A stretch of DNA of 64,000 nucleotides, taken from Spirometra erinaceieuropaei. Lineage: Eukaryota; Platyhelminthes; Cestoda; Diphyllobothriidea; Diphyllobothriidae. Position 1 is the first letter of the stretch. The number at the start of each line of letters is the position of its first letter. Position numbers and translations under genes: made by a program. The notes beneath the pieces were generated by a model. That model had not been told where the DNA came from. It ran no database searches and saw only the letters and a program-made list of their open reading frames with translations. The stretch covers positions 1,763,560 through 1,827,559 of the forward strand of contig CACRXP010000035.1 in NCBI GenBank assembly GCA_902702965.1, written 5' to 3'. Below, piece by piece: positions 54,660-64,000 of the stretch.

Positions 54660-55015
54660 TCAGGAAGTTAACCTGTCTCCAAAGCACAACGGGTCGAGCG
54701 TGTTCCGTAACCTGATCGGCGAATGCAATTACAAAACGCTTAATATTGTCGATTGCAGTCGATGGAACAACTGTCCAATGACTCAATGGTAGAGCGTTCA
54801 ACTCAACAACCAATGGTCCCGGGTTCAAACCTCTGGTGCTGCAAACCCGGGCAGGGGTTGGTTTGCGACGGTTAGCAAGCCAGAAATTGCCATCCCAGTC
54901 TGCCTATGTCATTAGTGGCTGCAAGACTACCTACGGGGCAACAGAACGAGCCCCAAGGCGCGACGCGATCAGCATGTCTCTCAACACTATCGGTGGACGC
55001 AATTCCTAGAACAGA
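54660..55015 (+). repeat. Family S repeat, partial dimer
   Basis: First a body/tail piece (54675-54770), then a head with 'gactcaatggtagagcg' and B-box GGTTCAAACC, then the decayed segment 'tgcgacggttagcaagcc' with 'agaaattgccatcccagtc', then a second body. The core CTGAYGA is lost. Confidence 0.6.
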
Positions 55016-55537
55016 CAACAACGCCCTTCTCTTGCAAAGGACGCCTAATTCACAGTTGATGTCTGGAGGCATTGGCTAGCTCGGTATCCACATTTTCGAC
55101 AATCCCTCACTTTTTTGACTATGTTGTTTTTTCATCTTTATAATTCATTGGAATTCCAACAGCGAGACAACTCGGAGTTCACTAACTGTTTAAATATATC
55201 TGATTTGACTGGCTCTACTGTGTGGGTGGGTTTAATAAATCTGCGAATATTTGCTAACAAGCACAGCAGGCTGCGGACGTAGTGACCGAAATGTCGACGG
55301 CCGGCAAAGGAGCGTCCGAACGTGAATTTTACTGTAAACAGAACCCATTATGCGCAGTTCATTGTCGTCATGCAGAGCACTGGATTTGGACTTGCCTTAC
55401 AACCACGCAGTTATCTACACAAATGAGTGCCACTGAATACCCCGTGTTTTTCTCAGAGACGGGCATCAAAAAAGTTAAGGAAGTGACTATCGGTTGAACT
55501 GTTTTACAGCTATCCCCCCTCTCCTAAAAGGGGGTCA

Positions 55538-56275
55538 AAATTGGCTCGCGGTATGCATTGACCGAGCTGCGTGCGCGTGTAGCACGCGTAGGCGAAGCCT
55601 TTTACGCCAGAAACTGTGTACTACCCCATTACCAGTCCGAAAAATGGTCATACAGCCCACTGGCGCGTGGAAAGGGAGAGAGGAGTCAGCCTCTTCGCGC
55701 ATCCAAGTTAGCCTAGACTACTTTTCCTCAACAAACGGAGCAAAGTGTTCCAAAGCTCGGTCCGAAAGGTGATGCGAATACTTGATCCGAAATCCATCAG
55801 CCACAACGTGCCACAGTGTGAGGCAGTTGCGCAAGGGCTTCAGCCCGTTGCTTGCCCCGGAAGGCATTTCTCCAAGTTGGTGCATCAAGTTCTGAGGAAA
55901 ATAAAGTGCTCAACAAGGAAAGCTGGAGTATGTGCCAAGTGGCACAAGCGGAAGGTCTGAGAGCGCTCCAAACTCATGGTCTCCGTTCCGCCACCCACGT
56001 AGACGGTGTTGTACAGTTCTTGTCAGGACTTAAGTCGGGCCTTTCGGCTGTTCTGGTGTATCGTTACCCTCCAGAAGGATATTTATTTGGCTGGGCCAAA
56101 ATTGGTTCGTGAGGTAGACTGGTCGAGCTGTGCTAGGTCTGTGTGGGCCCTTAACTGCCGCCGTCTGCGCGTGCGTGGCACAAGTGGATAGAGACTTTCA
56201 CGCCACAACAGAAACAGCGCCCATGGAAAAGAATCGGACAGTCCACCAACGCGTGAACGGGGAGAGAGATACATA
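55538..56275 (+). repeat. Direct repeat pair, unidentified family
   Basis: 55538-55690 and 56095-56275 share 'tcaaaattggctcg'/'ccaaaattggttcg', 'tgaccgagctgcg'/'tggtcgagctgtg' and 'ttttacgccagaaac'/'ctttcacgccacaac'. No coding potential recognised. Confidence 0.45.
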
Positions 56276-56299
56276 TATCGGCTTTCCCACGCGTCTAAG

Positions 56300-57235
56300 T
56301 ACATGCGCTATCCCACGAAATGCGTTTTCAATTTAAAGGGATTACTTAAGTTGGGTGGTCATGTCAATTATCACGTCCGATGATACTAAAATATTCCAGT
56401 TACGTCAGGATGTCCGCTTTAGAAAGAGCTCCTTATCGAGAGCCCGCGTAAGCTACATTCCGTAAAAAATGACTATTTTGGTAGCATGCATTTTTCCCAT
56501 TGATTTTTGATGCACCCATAAATTCAAATATATTTTATAGAAAACACGCAAGAAAATATTCTTCCTTTCACTCGACTGGGAGCAAATTACATCTTCAAAT
56601 TTTAGAATTGGAGAAAAAGCATCTTTCGGCTTCAAAAAAGTTTCTGATTATGGAATTTTTTTAAGACCGCGAAATGTTCAGTCGTACAGCATCGCAGCAA
56701 CACACTTATTAGTGGGCAACGTGGTCCAGACCCATTACGAAATTTTACGAGCCCTCTACGTTTTCCTCATAATGGCATATGGAAATGCATGGTTTTTCTT
56801 GGACGAAAAATATACAGCCTGTTTTCTGGAAACTCTGAATTCAAATATAACGGCAGGTTTGGTCCAAAATTATTCGGAATTGAGAAAGTTTTCTTTAAAC
56901 CGAAACATACTCTTTCCTCTAATACAAAACTTGGAGAAGACGTACCTTGCTACCAATTGACTAAAAGGAAGGATATTTTATGCATGTTTCATAAAAAAAT
57001 ATATTTGAATTTATATGGGTACCAAAAATCAATGGGAAAAGTTCCTGCTAATTTAATAGGCCAACGGTTGAGAAGAAGCGCATTCGAAAGCGGACGCTCT
57101 ATTGTGACTGGAATATCTTAAGATTATGCGACACGATAGTTGGTACGACAACCATACTAAAGTAATATTTTCGAACTGAAAACACATTTCAGAATTTCAG
57201 TCAACATTGCACGAGACAATATATCTGCCGTACAT
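56300..57235. mobile_element. Foldback/MITE-like element FB1 (copy E)
   Basis: Left arm 'acgaaatgcgttttcaattt' and 'cgtcaggatgtccgctttag'. Right arm 'gcgcattcgaaagcggac', 'aaaacacatttcagaatttc' and 'caacattgcacgag'. Diverged relative to copy D. Confidence 0.7.
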
Positions 57236-60179
57236 TACTTTTTAACGGATGAAGACAACATGGGCAAGCAGTAAAGAACAAGGAGGTAGAATGCATGAAT
57301 CGGTAAAATGCCAGATTAACGGTTAGGAAGCAGAAAACGGTATTTGGCGCTGAATCTAATACACTATCATATTCTCGTTCCAAGTTGATTCAGCGTGAAA
57401 AGATCAGGGAAAAGTGGGCGACACGTATCAACGAGATGTCGGGGGACGATCTTTTTAGTTCGTGAGAACTTCAAATGATACATCGATGGGGGAGTTGAGC
57501 TATCGAGAACAACCGTAATTCCAGATGCTCTGGAGGATCACTTAAGGCGGGGGGGGGGGCATGCGGGGTAGTCACAAGTCAGTCGAAGTCTCAGATCATA
57601 AAGGAATATATAAGACGCAGCGATGATATGCATCTGATTTTCTGTAACACCATCAAGTAAATATGTCGATCAGTTTTGTCAGTTGCAAACTTTAAGCTCG
57701 TAGGGATTCTTATTGGCACGGTTCACAAGAAAACAGCATGCCCATTGTACTCGCTGATCACTTAAAACTATGATTATACCTCTGCTAGGACTGTTAACGT
57801 ACGGCATTTGCTGGCTATCTATCTATGAAAGTGAGTAAGTTCTAGTATTTAAAAATGCGCTGCCTAAGCTATTTCTAAGTAGATTATTAGAGCGCACTTT
57901 TTATTTGTTCACAAGTACGACGACCGTCAGTAGTCATTCTTAAGATGTAATGGATTTAGGAGACAACGGTAGCAACTGTAATCTAACACTTCAGACATCA
58001 TCCAGCCCTTCCGCATACGGCCCCAGTAGCTGTTTATTCCTGCCCAAAGCCCGGATATTAATCCAATCGAAAATCCCTTCGCATTCACCAAAAGAAATAG
58101 GCCCAGGGCAAAGAGGAATCTTTCAATGCAATAAGAATTTGATTTTGTGCTAGATAATTACATTGAACAACCCAATGCAAACAACCTGGCTATCTCCATG
58201 TCTGAGAGACTTCCTGCTTAGTTAAATGCAAATGGACAATCAACAGTGTACTGATCCTTCGTATTTATCATTGATTTTCACCACTTTCCCCCTTTCATGC
58301 CTCCACTTTCTTCATGCACGCTCATACCATTATTTTAACGACTTGACATATGACATTTTTCGAAAATTCTAGCCTTCAGTGAAAATTGATTACGTTCATG
58401 TTAGTAGGCACTAATTTATAAACCAAACCATGCATTCTCTTTAAGAATGGTCGTTTTTTTTCACCGCTGTAAGACTTTGGGAAATGCGGCTTGGGCAGAT
58501 TTTGCGTCATAGGGATTTTTTATGAAACTTTTGGCATTTCATGAGTTATTAAACCAATACAAGTAGTTGGAAAGGGTTATAAAAAGGAACTTTTTGTATA
58601 GCCTTTTCAGTAAATAAGAACGGTTTTAAACAAAAAGAATGCACTCAGGAGAAGAAATTCAACACTATTCAAGCTGCAATTTTCCCGGGTGCGACTAATA
58701 CAGGTAGCTGGAAATGCCTTGGACTAGAAGGCGGCAAGTTCATGAAGATCTTAAGATTTCCCATGCCAATGAGCCTTACAGACAGACTTCCCCAAGTAGA
58801 AATTTTTACTTGTAGGCATACTTTGAGAATTCAATCGACGTTTCATGAGTTCTGGCTCTTACATCCTATTAACTCGCGTAACCAGTGGCGTATTTGGTGC
58901 AAGTGGGACTCAGTATCTGTCCTGCAGACTGACAACTCAACAGGACTTTTATGACATTGCCCTGCCGTCCTAACAAAAAACGGAGCCGGAAACAAAACGT
59001 CAACAGGATCGACAGATCTGGAACTTATTCAGTGGCGGAGAGGTGAAAAGTGGAAGTCCAACTTACTGTCGTCTTTTAGAATCTCTGAACAGTGCTCAGA
59101 CACATAACCCACGATGCTGGCAACCTCTGGGACGGTTGCATGAAGGTCTGCAGGGTCGGAGCTACAAAAAGAAGGCAGAGGACGGGGAAGTTAGAAAACA
59201 GCCTTTCTCTTGCTGTGGTGGCTTATGAGTGACTGTACAGTATGTGACCCAACTGATGAAACGCGATGACGGAAACTGAAAGCATCGGTTATGTGCAACT
59301 AAAACGCTGCAAATTATACTTATTCGCCTAGCCTATTCCGCAAAATGTCCTTTTTGCATGCACAATATGCACGTTTGCAAACTTAAGAGGAAATCTGGCG
59401 GTTTCCTATGCTAGAGACTATCCTAAACTAGGTTTGCGCATTCGCAGGTTTTTTAATGAGAAGAGAGTAATCTAAACTCGACGGTTCTACCAGACGGAAC
59501 TTGCCGCACTTTAAAAGTAGTTTCTTTTCACCGCTTCAATCAGATGAAGAAAAGTTTAAACAAGAAGGTGATTCTTTAAAAAAAACGGGTATTTTATCGA
59601 TTTTAAAAGGTCAGGTCTGCAAATCTGTGTAGTTGCATACCCTAAAACGCAGAAATAGCGCCTATTGGCCTTGCCTACACGTTCTGATATTTCCCTGCCC
59701 TTTGCGACTACTCAATAAATAAGCGTGAAAAGGCCCTCCACAAAGTGGCCATATTAGTTTTCAAACATACGGCGTACTTTTTGCATACTTTTGCATATTT
59801 GAAGATGAAGATCAACTCTCTGGAGAGCTTATCTTCATTTCCAAATAATCAACCTGGATATCTCAACTTTGCCAATCTGAACTTTTTGCATAGCCTAGTT
59901 TCCGCTAATTCGTAATTTTGGAGCAGAATGGGCGACAAAATTAAAGTTTTCCCAATATCTTAGTATTTATATGGCGGAACCTCAAAGTAAACAAATATAG
60001 CAAAAAACGACTCCAAAATAAATAGAAAAGTGAGTCCATTCATTAGCGACAGAAAAATATCACTAATTTTAGGGAAGTGAAAAAGCTGATCAAGTGTCGC
60101 AATTCTTGCCCTGGCGTAACTGCAGAAAAGAGTAGAGTACGCAGACATCCGTCAGTGAAATACCTAATTGTTTAGAAAA
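57236..60179. other. AT-rich intergenic region
   Basis: Noticeably more AT-rich than the rest, with a G-run near 57550-57560. FB1-like ends ('tttcatgagtt' at about 58539 and 58845) hint at decayed foldback copies. No gene seen. Confidence 0.4.
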
Positions 60180-61229
60180 TAATATTCCGTTCGACCATCA
60201 ATAACATCAACACCTAAAGGGATCCTCAAAGAGGTCACCTATCGCCGAATTTCTTGCAGAAGTAACAATGCAGAAACTAGAACTTACGGCTCTTCCACTC
60301 TAACCCTAAGTTGTGGCTGCGGTTTGTTGTCGTTAAAAGAGATCAACTAGAAACCATTAATGACATCATAAATTCAACTTTCCGGGGTTTAAGTTCACAT
60401 TAGAAGAGGAATTCGACAGTAAATTCCCATTTGTAGATGATCCAGTACAGCAAAAGACTGACCGAACATTGCACACATTTGTTTACTGCAAAGAAACTTA
60501 TGCGGAAGTCATCTCAAGCTACGAGAGCAACAAACCAATCTCTCACAAACGGTGCACTGTCAATAGCTTGTTCAACTAAGCAAAGGCACACTGTTCCAAA
60601 GAGGAAGGCTAAAGAATAGTATTAAATTATCTGTTTGAGTCATTTTCCCGGAACGGTTACCCTAGACGCTTTGTACGTCGAGAAATAAAAAAGAGTCAAA
60701 AGATAAAGAACTAGATGTTTCCAAACAGGGGCCCAAATCAAACACTTGGAAAACACTCTCTTATATCAAAAATGTGCATTAACTCGTTGAAAGACAACTA
60801 AGGGAAATACCAAATACAAGTAGCCCACAGACCGGCGGCTGCCTTACGCAGTCAGTTTGTACACACCCTAAGGATAGGATTGAATATCTACAGATGGAAG
60901 TCGTCTACGAGATCCCATGCGAAGTATCCGATGTCGTATATTGTGGCCAAGTTGAAAAGTCCGCCTTCACACGCATCCACGAACACCGGTTAGCTGTTAG
61001 GAGGCGAGACCACCTAGCTCAAATGAAGATGCACACATTAGATACCGAGCATGCTTCTTTATGGAACAAGACCCGCATCGTCGTTGTCTGCTCTACCAAA
61101 AAAGGCCGAGAATTTCTTGAAGCCACGCACTCAGATGGGTCATGCACTAATCGGCATAATATGTCAGACCCAATGCACAAAAACCTCAAGGAAAAGTGGA
61201 GGAGACGAGAATCAATCGGTACACAATAA
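60180..61229 (+). pseudogene. Penelope-like element remnant (RT end plus GIY-YIG)
   Basis: Plus strand, several frames: RT motif B decayed as KRSPIAEFLAEVTMQKLE (about 60230-60285), then LRFVVVKRDQLETIND (about 60317-60365) where the YVDD motif should lie but is gone, FKFTLEEEFDSKFPFVDD (about 60386-60440), GYPRRFVRREIKKSQK (about 60657-60705), and an open endonuclease frame 60894-61229 with VVYEIPCEVSDVVYCGQVEK and GREFLEATHS. Confidence 0.8.
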
Positions 61230-61248
61230 TGTATACAGCGGACGCCTA

Positions 61249-61835
61249 CCTGGAGAACCGAAGTCGAAAATTTACCGATAAAGTTCTTATTTTTCCCAAA
61301 GAACTTGCAATTTTCAAACGTATATCCGTCGAAGTCAAATATGTGCTTTGGGAAAAGGAAGTTTATTGTGCAAATTCTCGACACCGGTTCCCAGGGTCGT
61401 CGTCAGACACAGACGGAAAGCAAATGCGCCAACACAGTTAACACCTTAAGTGCACTTTAAAAAATCGGTAGTCGCTTGGCTTTTGTGCCAGTGAGCGGTC
61501 GTCGTGTGTGTGTCAGTCCGTTCTGATTGGCCTTCGCTTCTTTCATTTCTCCTTGAGATTTCTGTACGCGGCATCCAACTCGATGTGCCGGTTCATGCAT
61601 GATTCGTCTGGGTGCATGGCCTCGAGAAACTCTCAGCCTTTCTTGGAGAGGCACACAGCGACGATGCGAGTTTCCCGACAGAATTGCTGAAGATGTATTG
61701 ATTTTTTTGGCACGCCTGAAATTTTAACTGTTTTTTGTACATTTACTCAAGGTGACGACGACCTGGAGAACCGAAGTCGGAAATTTACCGATAAAGTTCT
61801 TAATTTTCCCAAAGAACCTACTATCTTCAAACATC
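61249..61835. repeat. 74-bp direct repeats within the PLE cluster
   Basis: 61249-61322 and 61762-61835 share 'ctggagaaccgaagtcg', 'aaatttaccgataaagttct' and 'ttcccaaagaac', offset by 513 bp. The first follows the 60.9-61.2-kb endonuclease by 20 bp, and the second joins the terminal repeat of the next PLE, so they are probably pieces of PLE terminal repeats. Confidence 0.75.
61457..61700 (-). pseudogene. Inverted PLE endonuclease C-terminal fragment
   Basis: Minus strand reads CRETRIVAVCLSKKG, a stop, EFLEAMHPDESCMNRHIELD and AAYRNLKEK. It is a close relative of the C-terminus of the plus-strand copy ending at 61229, now lying between the two direct repeats in the opposite direction. Confidence 0.75.
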
Positions 61836-61856
61836 TATGTATATTGAACAGTCAAA

Positions 61857-61896
61857 TTGGCAAACACGTGTTTTCAGTAACTCTTCATCAGGCCAA
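61857..61896 (-). ncRNA. Hammerhead-ribozyme-like motif, left PLE terminal repeat
   Basis: Minus strand: stem I TTGGC/GCCAA, core CTGATGA, short stem II AG/CT around AGTTA, core GAAA, stem III as palindromic ACAC/GTGT without a loop (would need dimerisation), U-U before the cleavage point. Same strand as the PLE coding sequence. Confidence 0.5.
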
Positions 61897-61988
61897 AACG
61901 GTTACAATGAAGTTTAAGTTATGCGAATTAAATGATTCGGGGACAATTAACATCGATCGTTCCCACGCCACTCGCATGACGAGGCGTG

Positions 61989-62970
61989 CTATGGCGTGGT
62001 CGGCGTGTCGTGGTCATTGGATTCAGGGGGCGAGGAAGAGGGGGGGCATAGGCTGCGAGTACGTCGGGTACCTTGTGCACACACCCTGGCATCAGGAGGT
62101 TGGGGCGACGTTGGGGTCGGCGTCGGCCACGGAAGACAGAGCGCCTGTGTCAGAGTCTTCAGACAGTATAGCACTGGATTGCCTAGCCGTATAGCCACTG
62201 CCTCAGCTGTAGCTAGCACCCGTTGGCGTAGGCCTTTGGAGAAGCCTGCTGGTGTCCGGTAGACAATCTGAAAGGCTTCTTTGGCATCGACTCGGTGATT
62301 CGTATCGACAAGATGTGCGAGAATAGAACTCGAGATCGATTTCTTCTCACCTTTGCCTAGCCAGGCCGGCATGTATTCACGTACTCTCTTTTCCAAGCGC
62401 CTCGTTGTACGGCCAATGTATCCCGCTCCACAGGAGCAAGTGAATGAATAAATACACATCGATGTGGCCTGCAACGGGAGTCGGTCTTTACCTCCCAAGC
62501 GTAGGAGGGGAGAGTTAGTGAAACACACACGTAAGTTCGCCGCGGGGAAAGCGTTAGTGATCGCTGTCTTCAGATGTCTTTTTACTAGTTCACTTGCTGC
62601 GTCCCCTTGAAAAGGCAATCTTATAAATAAGTCCTTCTTTTCTGCAGTTGCTATGGCAGGCTTTGCAGTGCGCTCCCTTATATTTCGAAGGATAAATCTT
62701 TCTGGGTATCCGTTTTCGTGGAGTGTATCCCGCAGCTGCTGGAGTTCTGCCTCCACAGTCTCAGGAGAGCAGATACGTCGCACTCTAGCTGCCAATCCCT
62801 GGACCAAGTTGCGTTTAATATTAAGGAGAACAAAACTGTGAAAGTTAATGTATTGTCCCGCCCAGGTTTTCTTTCGGAATACTCTACGTTGGATAGACCC
62901 ATCCTCTTGTCTGTGCAGAAGAACGTAGAGGAACGCGATTTCATTGTTTGCCTCAAACTCTGTAGAGAAC
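61989..62970 (-). pseudogene. PLE connector and GIY-YIG endonuclease
   Basis: Open from about 62970 to a stop at 61989 without an ATG at its head: TFSTEFEANNEIAFL, ENGYPERFILRNIRER, then CIYSFTCSCGAGYIGRTTRR (about 62396-62455), the PLE-type GIY-YIG with its Cys pair, and LAHLVDTNHRVD. The Pro-rich end is unusual in length. It continues the RT at 63180 after a single-base frameshift. Confidence 0.85.
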
Positions 62971-63180
62971 GTTAGCGAGGGATGTGAATTGTTGAATCAG
63001 GACGGCTGTGTCGGTGGTAACATCCGTCAGGCAGAAAATATCGTCCACGTACCGACCGTAGAAGCTGAGGTCATTAATGGTGTCTTGTAAACTTGTCATC
63101 TCGACTTTGCCCATGAAGACATTTGCGAGGAATGGGCCGAGCGGTGAGCCCATCGCTACGCCGTCTATTTGCCTGTACAA
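62953..63180 (-). pseudogene. PLE reverse transcriptase, motif B to motif C
   Basis: Starts YRQIDGVAMGSPLGPFLANV (motif B) and contains YGRYVDDIF, with the catalytic YVDD intact (Tyr codon 63049-63051, Asp codons 63040-63045). It lacks the N-terminal half including motif A, so it cannot be functional. The frame ends early in LYRV because of an extra base near 62973. Confidence 0.85.
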
Positions 63181-63260
63181 TTAAATATTACCAGGTTAAT
63201 TGTCCCCGAATCATTTATAAGTCATTTAATTCGAATAACTTAAACTTCATTGTAACCGTT

Positions 63261-63300
63261 TTGGCCTGATGAAGAGTTACTGAAAACATCTGTTTGCCAA
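63261..63300 (+). ncRNA. Hammerhead-ribozyme-like motif, right PLE terminal repeat
   Basis: Stem I TTGGC (63261-63265)/GCCAA (63296-63300), core CTGATGA (63266-63272), stem II AG-AGTTA-CT (63273-63281), core GAAA (63282-63285), stem III AAC/GTT with loop ATCT, predicted cleavage after 63295. All hammerhead elements are in place, but stem II is only two base pairs. Opposite in orientation to the PLE coding strand. Confidence 0.5.
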
Positions 63301-63317
63301 TTTGACTTTTCAATTGT

Positions 63318-64000
63318 AACATGGGAATATTCGCTGAACTTAGACAATCTATGTATATGTTGAATAGCTGAGGTAGTATGCATTCGGAGATAATAGGAAG
63401 TTGGATCTTATTTCGTAGTCGTGCCTGAAGCAGACAAGTCCCAGCCTAACCCCTAACAGGTACGGCTACGAAATAGGATCTTGACTAAGATGCTGAAGAT
63501 GGAAGGCTTGTCGGAAAAAGTCAAGTTGCACTCGTGAATTTTCGAGCTAGTGACATCAAACCGTCGACCGACGAAATAAACCGAGAAGACAGTGAAATGG
63601 TCAGATTAAATTGGTTGGCAAGACAGGGCGGCCACTGACACGCAAGCAATTAGTGTGTGAAATGGGTGGACACATAATTGGGCTAGGATCTGGGGTGGGG
63701 GGGGGGGAACTGTTGCGGCCTCTTGTGTTAGAGAGTAACGGGGATGACGATTCAAAGGGACTGCAGACAGTGGAGTTAGTGCTCGTCAATCCGGCATGGG
63801 GGCAGAGCTCACTCACGGACTGCAGACGACTTTTTCGCGAGTTTCAGAGCATGGTGTGCAAGAGCGACAAGGGCGAAGAGCGTGTCATAAATTAGATGCA
63901 AATTTTGAGGAGAGTTGAAAGACAAGTGCGGTTGGAAATGAAGTTCACCAGAAAAAAAGGGGATTTCTCTCAAAGGAACTACAACGGCTACAAAAACCTC
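63318..64000. other. Right end of the window, nothing recognised
   Basis: A 94-codon frame at 63611-63895 (+) has no known domain and spans a G-run at 63695-63706. Telomere-like 'cctaacccctaacagg' lies near 63446. Confidence 0.35.

Larger units (their letters stand above)
61844..63317 (-). mobile_element. Penelope-like element with inverted terminal repeats and hammerhead motifs
   Basis: Coding on the minus strand: RT from motif B onward (63180-62953), then, after a frameshift near 62973, the linker and GIY-YIG endonuclease to 61989. Inverted repeats flank it at 61844-61951 and 63195-63317, each holding a 40-nt hammerhead-like motif. The RT is cut at motif B directly against the right repeat. 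Confidence 0.85.

Noticed and set aside
59262..59300. CTGATGA...GGAAAC on the plus strand, hammerhead-like
   Set aside because: Stem II and stem I do not form. Probably chance in AT-rich sequence.

Overview
This is a eukaryotic window, most likely from a flatworm and probably a diphyllobothriidean-type tapeworm. The organism call is an inference. It rests on mixed tiny (41-87 nt) and multi-kb introns, heavy loads of Penelope-like elements (PLEs) and RTE/jockey-like LINE remnants, tRNA-headed hammerhead-type repeats resembling the schistosome SINE-like satellites, and an acceptor directly upstream of an ATG that would suit spliced-leader trans-splicing. No bacterial-style genes, operons or CRISPR were seen.

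Three host genes can be supported. (1) DRG1, the developmentally regulated GTP-binding protein 1, lies on the + strand in 14 exons from 2343 to 27939. Every splice junction keeps phase and the product is 363 residues, against about 367 in animals. Its first six exons are packed into 734 bp. The rest is spread over 25 kb because introns 6-10 and 13 are filled with repeats. (2) A single-exon kinesin-14 (C-terminal motor, 1021 residues) lies at 32633-35698 (+). It has a complete motor signature and an unusual serine-rich insertion. (3) The 3' end of an unidentified minus-strand gene has three phase-compatible exons (54290-54116, 52383-52267, 48805-48481) encoding a Pro/Ser-rich segment and an acidic, lysine-ended tail.

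The rest is mostly mobile DNA. PLE remnants lie at 26030-27660 (-, inside DRG1 intron 13, catalytic YVDD changed to YVND), 46760-47320 (+), 60180-61229 (+), 61457-61700 (-) and 61989-63180 (-). The last three form a nested cluster with inverted and direct terminal repeats. LINE fragments lie at 6650-7470 (+), 31100-31310 (+) and 52790-53703 (-). A long-armed foldback/MITE family with probable TA target duplications has copies at 1-372, 5595-6480, 19610-20410, 42374-43373 and 56300-57235. A second palindromic family is seen at 45950-46508 and 23575-23920. A GC-rich dispersed repeat ('family B') recurs at least ten times.

The most interesting system is a set of hammerhead-ribozyme-like motifs in two contexts. 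A 312-bp tRNA-headed repeat has pol III A/B-box-like sequence followed by a hammerhead-like fold. It occurs as dimers whose 5' ends fall at the predicted self-cleavage site, and also as circularly permuted single copies. The terminal repeats of the PLEs carry their own hammerhead-like motifs, including two 40-nt copies in opposite orientation flanking the PLE at 62-63 kb. Together this looks like a non-autonomous, self-cleaving RNA repeat ('retrozyme'-like) living alongside its likely PLE reverse-transcriptase donors. An assembly gap (71 N) lies at 27956-28026, just after the DRG1 stop.
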